29,402 bases of DNA from Clostridia bacterium (lineage in GTDB: Bacteria > Bacillota_A > Clostridia > Oscillospirales > CAG-272), in assembly GCA_017452945.1 (NCBI GenBank), contig JAFTLD010000067.1, forward strand, positions 1 to 29,402, written 5' to 3'. Numbering within the stretch: the stretch's first letter is position 1; every line of letters begins with the position of its first letter. Made by a program: the position numbers and the translations under genes. The notes under the pieces were generated by a model that was given only the letters and a program-made list of their open reading frames with translations, searched no databases and was not told where the DNA came from. Of this stretch, positions 22,995 to 29,402 are shown one piece after another.

Positions 22995-25037
22995 ATGAAA
23001 AGAATAGTTACAATTTTATTGATGTTCGCTATGCTGTTTGCGATTGTATCCGGCTTAGTCGCATGCTCACACGAGCATGAATTCGTGCTGTCCGAGGATG
23101 ATTCCAAGGCCGTTACCTGTGAGGCAGACGGAATTGAAGTAAAGATCTGTAAATGCGGTGAAAAGCAGGAAACTGTGATTCCTGCCACCGGCCACGACCT
23201 GAAGATGGTCATGGAATCCAAACCCACTTGCACCGGTACCGGTTCTACCGACTATAAGTGCTCCAAGTGCGGCAAGATGCAGTACAACAACGTTGAAGCC
23301 CTTGGACACAATTACGAGGAAGCACCCTACGAGCCCTCCCGTGTCAGACGCTGCCTGAATGAAGGCTGCACCAGCTGCCAGTGGAATGAATCCGGTGACA
23401 AGCACAAGGAAACTCTGACCTTCAACTTTACCAAGGAAGACGAGGCTGCCATTGACGCCAAGTACGATGAGGTCAAGGCAATGGTCGAGGCTGCTGCCAA
23501 GTACGATCCCGCACTGCACGGCTATGCCGAGACAGGTGCGCTGGCAGAGGAATACAAGATCGTGGACGCAGCACACACCGAGCTTTACGATATGGTCATG
23601 AACGCCATGTCCCAGCAGCAGCTTGCTATGGTTGCTTATTATTGCGACATGAAGAATACCGAGCTTGAGGAAACGTATTCTTATATGATGGACTACCAGA
23701 CCGCGGTAATCGCAAAGTTCTATACGCTCTCCCGTCCCTTCTATGATTCTTGCTACCGTGATTTCTATTACTACGGCATGACCGAGGAAGAGATCAATGC
23801 ATTCCTGTTTGATTCGGATGCGATCTCCAATCCCGAATATACCGCACTCAAGGAAAGAAACAATGCCATTGAAACCGAGTTCTTAGCACTCTCCGGCTCC
23901 GAGCAGAGCGAAAAGCTGCCCGTTCTTTACGAGGAGTTTGCCGATAACAACAACAAGATGGCACAGCTGATGGGCTATGACAACTATCTGGAGTACGCGT
24001 ACGAAAACGTTTACGGCAGAGATTACACCTATCAGGACGTTGCAGACCTTTCCAATTACATTAAGACCCACGTTTCGCCCGTATTCAATGATCTCTACAC
24101 GACGTTCAGAAACCTGACCGGATACACCGATGAGGAGATGGCTATCTACAACAGTCAGTGCACAAATCCTTTCTTTACGAATCTTGAAGGAAACACGCGT
24201 GTCAACGATTACATTGATCTGATGGCGTTCACCTCTAATCCCGACAAAAACATCTCCTTCTCGGATGAATTCAACAAGCTGATGAGTGAGGGCAATATGT
24301 TCCGCGGTGACTATGAGGGCGCCTTTGTTACCACTATTTATGCACCCAATCTTCCCATTGCATATTTCGGCAAGGGTTATGACAACTGCTTTACCATCAT
24401 TCACGAGTTTGGCCACTATATGAACGAGGTCTACAGTTCCGAGATCTATGCGGACGGTGAGTACTCTCAGTCTTACGATCTCTTGGAGATGCACTCGCAG
24501 GGTAACGAACTGCTGTATCTCTGCTATCTGGAGGACAATGCAGAGTATCCCAAGGTGGCAAACACGCTGATCCGTACCTATTCTCTGGTCAACATGTTCT
24601 ATTCTACCGTTGCGGGCTTTACGGTTGACAGCTTTGAGCAGGCGATCTATCTTGATACTTACGAAGGTACGAATGCTGATGTGATCATGGCAGACGGTAC
24701 CATCTCTGCGGACGAGTTCGATCTGCTCTACCAGGGCATCTGCACCGATTACGGTGTACTGGACGCACTTGACGGCTACTGGGAATACGGTATGACCATT
24801 ACCTCTCCCTGCTATTACGTTTCTTACAGCGTGTCTGCAATCTCCGTGCTGCAGCTTTACGAGGTTGCTCATACCCAAGGCTTTGATGTGGCCAAGGAGC
24901 AATATCTCAAGCTGTTTACGTACGTGGATCAGGATCCCGAAATGGGTATGCAAGATATTCTCTCGTATGCAGGAATGCTTTCGTTCAAGGACGAGCAGCT
25001 TTACGTCAACATGAGCAACTATTTTGCTAAAAAATAA
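22995..25037 (+). CDS. Lipoprotein M3-family (oligoendopeptidase F-like) zinc metallopeptidase
   Basis: Membrane-anchored oligopeptidase. A signal peptide ends in a lipobox (LVAC, Cys24), so the mature protein is lipid-anchored outside the cell. Residues 25-130 are Cys/His-rich with CKCGE, CSKCGK and NEGCTSCQ, spaced like zinc-ribbon repeats seen on secreted Clostridia proteins. After about residue 135 comes the M3 catalytic domain with HEFGH (His470, Glu471, His474) and a downstream Glu in the LLEMHSQGNE segment. The 680-residue length suits an OepF-type domain plus the extra N-terminus. The ATG at 22995 gives AGGAG a seven-base spacing; the ATG at 22989 is too close. Single gene with its own promoter and terminator. 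M3 oligopeptidases are usually cytoplasmic, so an exported form is notable. Confidence 0.88.
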   Translation: MKRIVTILLMFAMLFAIVSGLVACSHEHEFVLSEDDSKAVTCEADGIEVKICKCGEKQETVIPATGHDLKMVMESKPTCTGTGSTDYKCSKCGKMQYNNVEALGHNYEEAPYEPSRVRRCLNEGCTSCQWNESGDKHKETLTFNFTKEDEAAIDAKYDEVKAMVEAAAKYDPALHGYAETGALAEEYKIVDAAHTELYDMVMNAMSQQQLAMVAYYCDMKNTELEETYSYMMDYQTAVIAKFYTLSRPFYDSCYRDFYYYGMTEEEINAFLFDSDAISNPEYTALKERNNAIETEFLALSGSEQSEKLPVLYEEFADNNNKMAQLMGYDNYLEYAYENVYGRDYTYQDVADLSNYIKTHVSPVFNDLYTTFRNLTGYTDEEMAIYNSQCTNPFFTNLEGNTRVNDYIDLMAFTSNPDKNISFSDEFNKLMSEGNMFRGDYEGAFVTTIYAPNLPIAYFGKGYDNCFTIIHEFGHYMNEVYSSEIYADGEYSQSYDLLEMHSQGNELLYLCYLEDNAEYPKVANTLIRTYSLVNMFYSTVAGFTVDSFEQAIYLDTYEGTNADVIMADGTISADEFDLLYQGICTDYGVLDALDGYWEYGMTITSPCYYVSYSVSAISVLQLYEVAHTQGFDVAKEQYLKLFTYVDQDPEMGMQDILSYAGMLSFKDEQLYVNMSNYFAKK

Positions 25038-25050
25038 AGAATAATCATAT

Positions 25051-25086
25051 GGGGCAGCCTCCGACCGGGAGGCTGCCCCGTTTTTT
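25051..25086 (+). terminator. Terminator of the M3 peptidase gene
   Basis: Perfect 12-base-pair GC-rich stem (25051-25062 with 25068-25079, five-base loop) followed by G and six T residues. The next gene, on the minus strand, ends within the T run, so it may stop that transcript too, though less well since no T run follows on the other side. Confidence 0.92.
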
Positions 25087-27055
25087 ATTGTGCGGTGTAG
25101 AACCACATCTGTCCCGAGCGTCGGGGCAGAGTAAAGGTCATGCCGTTTTTCTTGATCTCAGCGCCCGTGTGCGTGCGTACCTCGCCGCTGACCGCCTCGG
25201 TAAAGGTGTAGGTCTTGCACTCATCCGCCACGTATGGCCAAAGCGTGCATTCCTCACTCTCCACGGCTACGTTGCGAATGACCTGCACTAATCCTGTACC
25301 GTCTTGGTCAAACTGCAAGCCGTACCAATCGTGAATGTCCTTGCGGCACTCGGTCAAGGGGTAGTAATCGGCAGACAACATGATCTTTGCAGCTCTGCGC
25401 CAGATGGCGTGGTAAATGCGCCCTTGCGCAAACTGCACCTCGTCGTGATAGTATTCGGTCATGTCGGTCATGGCAGGCACCATGGCGTTCTGATATGCAA
25501 AGCCGTCGATGCGGTGGGGCTGGCCGTTGTAAATACCGTCGTCACCGCACCAGTTGAAGTTGTGCGCACGGAAGTAGGGGATCCACTCAAACATCTGTCG
25601 GTGCTGCGCCTGCTTCATGTAGTGGTCACCGTAGCCCACGTCTGTGTAGTGCAGGGGAACGGCGCGGCGCATGGTTTCGGGATCGTTTCGTCTGCCGCCT
25701 GCGGCACAGGAATCGATCCAAAGCCCGGGATTACGTTCTAACAGTGTGTCCCAATAGCGGTAGTAGCCCTGAATATGCAAATTCTCTAAAACGCCTTCGC
25801 GTCCCGGCTCGGTGTGCTGATGCCAGTACGGTACGGGCGAGAAATTGAAATCCTGACGGTAGATGTCCACACCGAATTCCTTGATCAAGCTGTCGATCTT
25901 GTCAATCAGCCAATCGCAAGCCACGGGGTCTGCGAGATTGAACAGTGCGTTGTTACGCAAAAATTCGTTGTCGCCCTCGTAAAACAGTAAGAATTCGGGA
26001 TGCTCGCGCCATACCTCGGTGTCCCTGTAATGACGCTCAGGCTCAAACCATAACAGTAGATCGATCCCGTTTTTGTGCAGGTGATCGGATACCGGTGCAA
26101 GACCGCGCGGATAATTCTCGGCATTGAGGTGCAGGTTTCCAACGCCAATGACCCAGTTATAGTTGCAGGGGTACCAGCCCGCATCGATCCACCAGCCGTC
26201 CGGCTCAAATCCCTTTTGCAGATAGGTGTCGATGGCCTCTTTTTGGTTTTGCTCGGTCGTGCCCGAAAATTCACTCTTTCCGTCAATCGCCCATGTATGC
26301 ACGAACAGCTTGGGAGAGAGCGGTTTTCCGTCCTTTTCGCGGGGCAGCATGTGCGCAAGGTAGTAGGAGCGCCACAGGTCGCGTCCGCGGTCGTGGCCGC
26401 CCTCAAAGCCTTGCATGGTGATGCGAGGCGTGCGCACGCTCTCACCCGGCTTTAAGTAAGCGTTGAAAAATCCCTGTCCTGCCGTGAATTTTGCGCCTTC
26501 TTGCGTCAATGCAAAATCCGCGCTCCAATGTCCGCTCCAGCCAATGGCAAGATTGATGCCCCAGCCCTCGAATAAAAGGCGCATGTAGGGGAACGTACCG
26601 TTACAGGACGTGCCGTCACCCACGGGGGCGATGCAAAGCGGAGTGTCGGTGATCTGATCGGTCGTCCACTCGTAGCCATTTACACCGCACGTATCCCCGT
26701 TACCGTGATACAGGAAGGCTGCATTTGTGGGGAACACGGTGGAAAATCTCCAATCCGAAATGGTTTGCGAGGCGTGATCGGACACGTTTTTGATGCTCAT
26801 CACCCATTCGCTCACGGCAAAATCGCGGTAAGCGTAGTGATCGGCAGTCAACAGCAGCCCGTCGGGCGTGTGCGCGGTGATGCGATAGCGCGATACGTTG
26901 GCGTCAATGCGCTCGTATTCCACCTGCGGGAAAAAGGCATCGGGAAAGCCTTGATAGCGTGTGCCGTTCAAAGTGAAGGTGAAGGGGACTTGGGCGGGAT
27001 CGTGATGATCCTGCAGAAACCCCAAAAGAGCCATATCCTTTTTTGTGTGCTTCAT
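25085..27055 (-). CDS. GH36-type alpha-galactosidase family glycoside hydrolase
   Basis: Removes terminal alpha-linked galactose or a related sugar. The 656-residue protein has an N-terminal beta-sandwich domain, then a TIM barrel with DGWWIDAGWY, LLLWFEPERH (substrate-binding region), YRQDFN with nucleophile Asp402, and DSCAAGGRRND with acid/base Asp458. The GH36 consensus nucleophile motif is KWD; RQD places this in a diverged subgroup. Members with that and the CAxGGRRND form include alpha-N-acetylgalactosaminidases, so mucin-type substrates are an alternative. No signal peptide is seen, so it acts on imported sugars. AAGGAG lies seven bases before the ATG. No transporter or regulator is adjacent. 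Confidence 0.85.
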   Translation of the reverse strand: MKHTKKDMALLGFLQDHHDPAQVPFTFTLNGTRYQGFPDAFFPQVEYERIDANVSRYRITAHTPDGLLLTADHYAYRDFAVSEWVMSIKNVSDHASQTISDWRFSTVFPTNAAFLYHGNGDTCGVNGYEWTTDQITDTPLCIAPVGDGTSCNGTFPYMRLLFEGWGINLAIGWSGHWSADFALTQEGAKFTAGQGFFNAYLKPGESVRTPRITMQGFEGGHDRGRDLWRSYYLAHMLPREKDGKPLSPKLFVHTWAIDGKSEFSGTTEQNQKEAIDTYLQKGFEPDGWWIDAGWYPCNYNWVIGVGNLHLNAENYPRGLAPVSDHLHKNGIDLLLWFEPERHYRDTEVWREHPEFLLFYEGDNEFLRNNALFNLADPVACDWLIDKIDSLIKEFGVDIYRQDFNFSPVPYWHQHTEPGREGVLENLHIQGYYRYWDTLLERNPGLWIDSCAAGGRRNDPETMRRAVPLHYTDVGYGDHYMKQAQHRQMFEWIPYFRAHNFNWCGDDGIYNGQPHRIDGFAYQNAMVPAMTDMTEYYHDEVQFAQGRIYHAIWRRAAKIMLSADYYPLTECRKDIHDWYGLQFDQDGTGLVQVIRNVAVESEECTLWPYVADECKTYTFTEAVSGEVRTHTGAEIKKNGMTFTLPRRSGQMWFYTAQ

Positions 27056-27085
27056 AGTCCTGCTCCTTTTGTGATTGATGATTTT

Positions 27086-27114
27086 ATTATATCACAGAAA
27101 AAGCAGCGTGGCAA
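27086..27114 (-). promoter_or_regulatory. Promoter of the GH36 gene
   Basis: TTGCCA (27109-27114) and perfect TATAAT (27086-27091) on the minus strand with a 17-base spacer, about 30 bases upstream of the start codon. Confidence 0.75.
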
Positions 27115-27154
27115 GTGGCAATTATGAAGAATTCTTAAGATTGTCTGTTCTTCC

Positions 27155-27183
27155 TTGTCGAGAGGTGTCAAGTGTGGTAGAAT
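27155..27183 (+). promoter_or_regulatory. Probable promoter of the YwaF-like gene
   Basis: TTGTCG (27155-27160) and TAGAAT (27178-27183) with a 17-base spacer. Its position rules out the more upstream in-frame start codons of the following gene. Confidence 0.5.
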
Positions 27184-27214
27184 GTATGGGAGCAAAATGA
27201 AAAGGAGCGTAACT

Positions 27215-28018
27215 GTGATCAAGTTTTTGTTTGAAGTCATGGATTTGTCTATGACAAGACCTACGGTGTTTGGCTGGTATCATATTCTTTGGTTACTGTT
27301 AACGGTGGCCGCGACCGTGTTGTTGTGTCAGCTTTACAAGCGTGGATATATCAAAAATGTCTCGCGCGTTGTACTGATTACAGCGCTGATCGTCATTGTA
27401 TTGGAGATCTATAAGCAGATCCAGTACAGCTTTTCCTATGATGGTGGTGTGCAGTTTGATTACCAATGGTACGCGTTTCCGTTCCAGTTCTGCTCCATAC
27501 CCATGTACGTGGGATATTTTGCAGCCTTGACGCGCGGAAAACTGCAAAGTTCCCTTTATAGTTTTCTTGCCACTTTCGCTGTGTTTGCGGGAATCTGTGT
27601 TATGATCTATCCCGGAGACGTGTACACGGGCAGCGTTTGGATCAACTTCCAAAGTATGATGTGCCACGCGTCTATGATTGTGATCGGTGTGTTTTTGTAT
27701 TACACGGGAGCTGTCAAGACCGAGCACAAAACCATTCTGCGCGGCATGGAGGTGTTCTCGGTAGCAGTATGCATGGCCGTGATACTCAACGAGCTTGCCG
27801 TGGTGGTAGGCATCGTACCGAATGAAACCTTCAATATGTTCTTTGTCAGCCGCCATTGCGATCCGTCTTTGCCCGTCTATTCAAGCGTGCAGGCGGTCGT
27901 GCCGTATCCTTGGTGCCTGTTTATTTACATCGCGGGCTTTACCGCAGCGTCCTACGTCATATTGTTGGTCACCATGCTGATCAAAAAGATCGCGAGTAAA
28001 ACAAAAAAAGCTGCGTAA
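27215..28018 (+). CDS. YwaF-like (TIGR02206-type) integral membrane protein
   Basis: The 267-residue protein has about seven predicted membrane helices with short loops, and conserved-looking aromatic and Gln/His residues such as WYAFPFQFCSIPMY and the C-terminal PVYSSV...VPYPW. This resembles the YwaF family of Bacillus, whose function is not known. The start was set at a GTG (27215) because AAGGAG lies seven bases upstream; an in-frame ATG at 27197 with a shorter, weaker GGGAG is the alternative. Earlier in-frame ATGs fall inside the promoter. It is a single gene with its own terminator. No specific substrate or activity can be given. Confidence 0.65.
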   Translation: MIKFLFEVMDLSMTRPTVFGWYHILWLLLTVAATVLLCQLYKRGYIKNVSRVVLITALIVIVLEIYKQIQYSFSYDGGVQFDYQWYAFPFQFCSIPMYVGYFAALTRGKLQSSLYSFLATFAVFAGICVMIYPGDVYTGSVWINFQSMMCHASMIVIGVFLYYTGAVKTEHKTILRGMEVFSVAVCMAVILNELAVVVGIVPNETFNMFFVSRHCDPSLPVYSSVQAVVPYPWCLFIYIAGFTAASYVILLVTMLIKKIASKTKKAA

Positions 28019-28044
28019 TTGCGCAATGTCATTAAGTTAAGAAA

Positions 28045-28080
28045 AGAACCAAGTTCAGAAATGGACTTGGCTCTTTTTTT
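28045..28080 (+). terminator. Terminator of the YwaF-like gene
   Basis: Stem of 12 positions with one A-C mismatch and one G-U pair (28045-28056 with 28063-28074, six-base loop), ending in a run of seven T residues after the last C. It lies 26 bases beyond the stop codon and marks the edge of the host genes before the insertion sequence. Confidence 0.85.
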
Positions 28081-28136
28081 GCAAAAAAGTTAAAGAAATT
28101 TTGAAAAAGGGGTTGACAAAAAAAGCAAAAGTGTGC

Positions 28137-28170
28137 GGTCGATTTTATTAGCGAGCTAATAAAATCGACC
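28137..28170 (+). repeat. Perfect 15-bp inverted repeat in the IS leader
   Basis: Arms 28137-28151 and 28156-28170 are exact inverse complements around the four-base centre CGAG. No T run follows on either strand, so it is not a terminator; it may be a transposase or regulator binding site, or an RNA hairpin. It sits 19 bases after a TTGACA sequence at 28113-28118, where a -10 box would be expected but is not seen. Confidence 0.8.
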
Positions 28171-28204
28171 CTTGTTAATAGAGGCAAAATCCGCTATTGA
28201 CAAG
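28171..28204 (+). promoter_or_regulatory. Hairpin covering the transposase ribosome binding site
   Basis: Immediately after the first palindrome, an 11-base-pair stem (28171-28181 with 28194-28204, one G-U pair, loop of 12) pairs away the first three bases of the AAGGAG site at 28202-28207. Folding in transcripts that enter from outside would hinder translation of the transposase, a control known from other insertion sequences such as IS10. Structure is seen; function is inferred. Confidence 0.6.
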
Positions 28205-28215
28205 GAGAAAAAACA

Positions 28216-29402
28216 ATGAAACACACATCGAAAACCATTAAAAGAACCCTGAAAAGATGTATTCAAGAGCTATCTTCTCACCCAGAACTGTATTGCAAAA
28301 ATCCCGAGAAGGATTTTACAAGAGGAAGGAAATTGTCTTTCGAGCAGGTCTTGAAAGCCGTTTTATCTATGACCGGAAAATCTCTTCGCGGTGAGCTTAT
28401 GGATTATTTTAATTTAAGCAGATCTATGCCTACGGTTTCTGCCTTCGTTCAGCAAAGAAACAAGGTAGATCACCGTGCTTTTGAGGCTCTGTTCCATACC
28501 TTTACAAAGGCTGTTGATGAGCAAGCTTTATTCAAGGGTTACCGATTGCTCGCTGTTGATGGCTCAGATCTCCACACTCCAACAAATAAGGATGAAAAGG
28601 ATTCTTTCTTTGAAGGAACAAACGGTCAAAAGCCCTACAATCTCCTTCATCTGAATGCTCTTTATGATCTTCAAAGAAGAATATATACCGATGCCATTGT
28701 ACAAGGAAGAAATCGCAAAAACGAACACCGTGCTTTTGTTACTATGGTTGACAGAGATAATTCTTTTATGCCGACAATTTACATAGCTGACCGAGGTTAT
28801 GAATCCTACAACAATATGGCTCATATCATTGAAAAGGGACAAAAATTTTTGATAAGGGTTAAGGATATTGGAGGAAACGGTATTGCTTCGCGGCTTAAAT
28901 TGAATCTTGAAGGAGAGTTTGATATTGATGTTGTTTTGAATTTAACAAGAAAACAAACAAACGAAGCCAAAAGAACGCTTGACTATTTACCTCATAATAT
29001 TAATTTTGATTTTCTTCCTACTTCATGCAAAAACTCTGTTTCTTGCAAGCCTTACGTCTTGAAATTTCGACTTGTGCGTTTTAAGCTGTCCGAAAATTCT
29101 TATGAATTGCTTGCTACCAATTTGGATAAATCTCAATTTGATATTCATAATCTAAAATCTCTTTATTCTATGCGTTGGGGTATTGAAACCTCTTTCAGAG
29201 ACTTGAAATATACGTTGGCTTTATCCTATTTTCACTCTAAAAAAACGGAGAATATTCTCCAAGAGATCTTTGCAAGACTGACTATGTACAACTTTGCCGA
29301 ACTGATTACCTCGCACGTAGTCGTTAAGCAGAAAAACAGAAAGCATTCTTACAGAATTAACTTCGCTGCCGCTGTACATATTTGCCGCAATTTCTTCTTG
29401 AA
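28216..29402 (+). CDS. IS4-family DDE transposase, 3' end beyond the window
   Basis: The frame is open from the ATG at 28216 to the window edge, giving at least 395 residues. The DDE triad is visible: Asp115 in AVDGSD, Asp192 in IADRGYES, and Glu324. The YREK signature of IS4 transposases is exact in spacing, Tyr317, Arg320, Glu324, Lys331 (YSMRWGIETSFRDLK). AAGGAG lies eight bases before the ATG. There are no frameshifts or stops, so the copy may be active if the missing end is intact. Composition is AT-rich relative to the rest of the window, consistent with recent arrival. The stop codon and right terminal repeat are outside the window. Confidence 0.9.
   Translation, partial: MKHTSKTIKRTLKRCIQELSSHPELYCKNPEKDFTRGRKLSFEQVLKAVLSMTGKSLRGELMDYFNLSRSMPTVSAFVQQRNKVDHRAFEALFHTFTKAVDEQALFKGYRLLAVDGSDLHTPTNKDEKDSFFEGTNGQKPYNLLHLNALYDLQRRIYTDAIVQGRNRKNEHRAFVTMVDRDNSFMPTIYIADRGYESYNNMAHIIEKGQKFLIRVKDIGGNGIASRLKLNLEGEFDIDVVLNLTRKQTNEAKRTLDYLPHNINFDFLPTSCKNSVSCKPYVLKFRLVRFKLSENSYELLATNLDKSQFDIHNLKSLYSMRWGIETSFRDLKYTLALSYFHSKKTENILQEIFARLTMYNFAELITSHVVVKQKNRKHSYRINFAAAVHICRNFFL

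Larger units (their letters stand above)
28081..29402 (+). mobile_element. IS4-family insertion sequence, incomplete at window end
   Basis: An AT-rich stretch begins right after the terminator and runs to the end of the window. It consists of a leader with two abutting hairpins and a transposase gene with codon use (AAA, TCT, TTA, GAA) plainly different from the GC-richer neighbours. The left end is probably between 28081 and 28137 but no terminal repeat can be confirmed, since the right end is outside the window. The family call rests on the transposase motifs. Confidence 0.8.

Noticed and set aside
23883..25106. 407-codon minus-strand frame opposite the M3 peptidase
   Set aside because: Shadow of the peptidase gene, crossing its terminator; no supporting signals.
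28113..28141. TTGACA at 28113-28118 as transposase promoter
   Set aside because: The position 17 bases downstream reads CGGTCG, with no -10 box, so it is not called as a promoter even though the -35 match is perfect.

Overview
The window looks like a chromosomal segment from an anaerobic Firmicute, most likely a gut-type Clostridia lineage of roughly even base composition. The evidence is the holB-ricT gene order (shared with Bacillus and Clostridia), a glgC/glgD pair of ADP-glucose pyrophosphorylase paralogues, strong purine-rich Shine-Dalgarno sites, sigma-A type promoters of the TTGACA-17-TATAAT form, a short clostridial 2[4Fe-4S] ferredoxin, and a lipoprotein peptidase. No rRNA, tRNA or CRISPR array was seen. 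No species can be named from the sequence alone.

Region 1 (1-2830, minus strand) is housekeeping: holB (DNA polymerase III delta prime) behind a near-consensus promoter, then ricT (iron-sulfur Y-complex protein) with a long low-complexity N-terminus, then a small ferredoxin with its own probable promoter. Region 2 (2865-6810, minus strand) is one operon for an ABC-2 type exporter: ATPase, six-span permease, and a GldG-like extracytoplasmic auxiliary subunit, with a promoter at one end and a terminator at the other.

Region 3 (6930-18590, plus strand) is the centrepiece: a complete glycogen locus, glgB-glgC-glgD-glgA-glgP, followed by a cytoplasmic GH13 amylase and a gene of unusual interest. 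GlgC/GlgD make ADP-glucose, GlgA polymerises it, GlgB branches it, GlgP and the GH13 enzyme degrade it. The last gene overlaps the amylase gene by four bases. It reads as a folylpolyglutamate synthase (FolC/Mur-ligase fold) in which the ATP-binding loop and the later catalytic motifs have been replaced, so it is a candidate pseudoenzyme tied to glycogen metabolism.

Region 4 (18560-20970, minus strand) holds three single-gene units, each with a clear promoter: a nucleoside hydrolase, an MscL channel with an enlarged cytoplasmic region, and RNase HI. Region 5 (20989-25086, plus strand) holds a two-gene unit (an E2/CAT-like acyltransferase homologue that lacks the catalytic histidine, then a PgeF/YlmD-type laccase-domain protein) and a lipoprotein M3 metallopeptidase with a cysteine-rich N-terminus. 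Region 6 has a GH36 alpha-galactosidase-type enzyme on the minus strand and a YwaF-like membrane protein on the plus strand. Region 7 (from about 28081) is an AT-rich IS4-family insertion sequence whose transposase runs off the end of the window. Its leader contains two abutting hairpins, the second of which covers the ribosome binding site.

All gaps between genes are shorter than 300 bases; what they hold is listed as promoters, terminators or leader structures.
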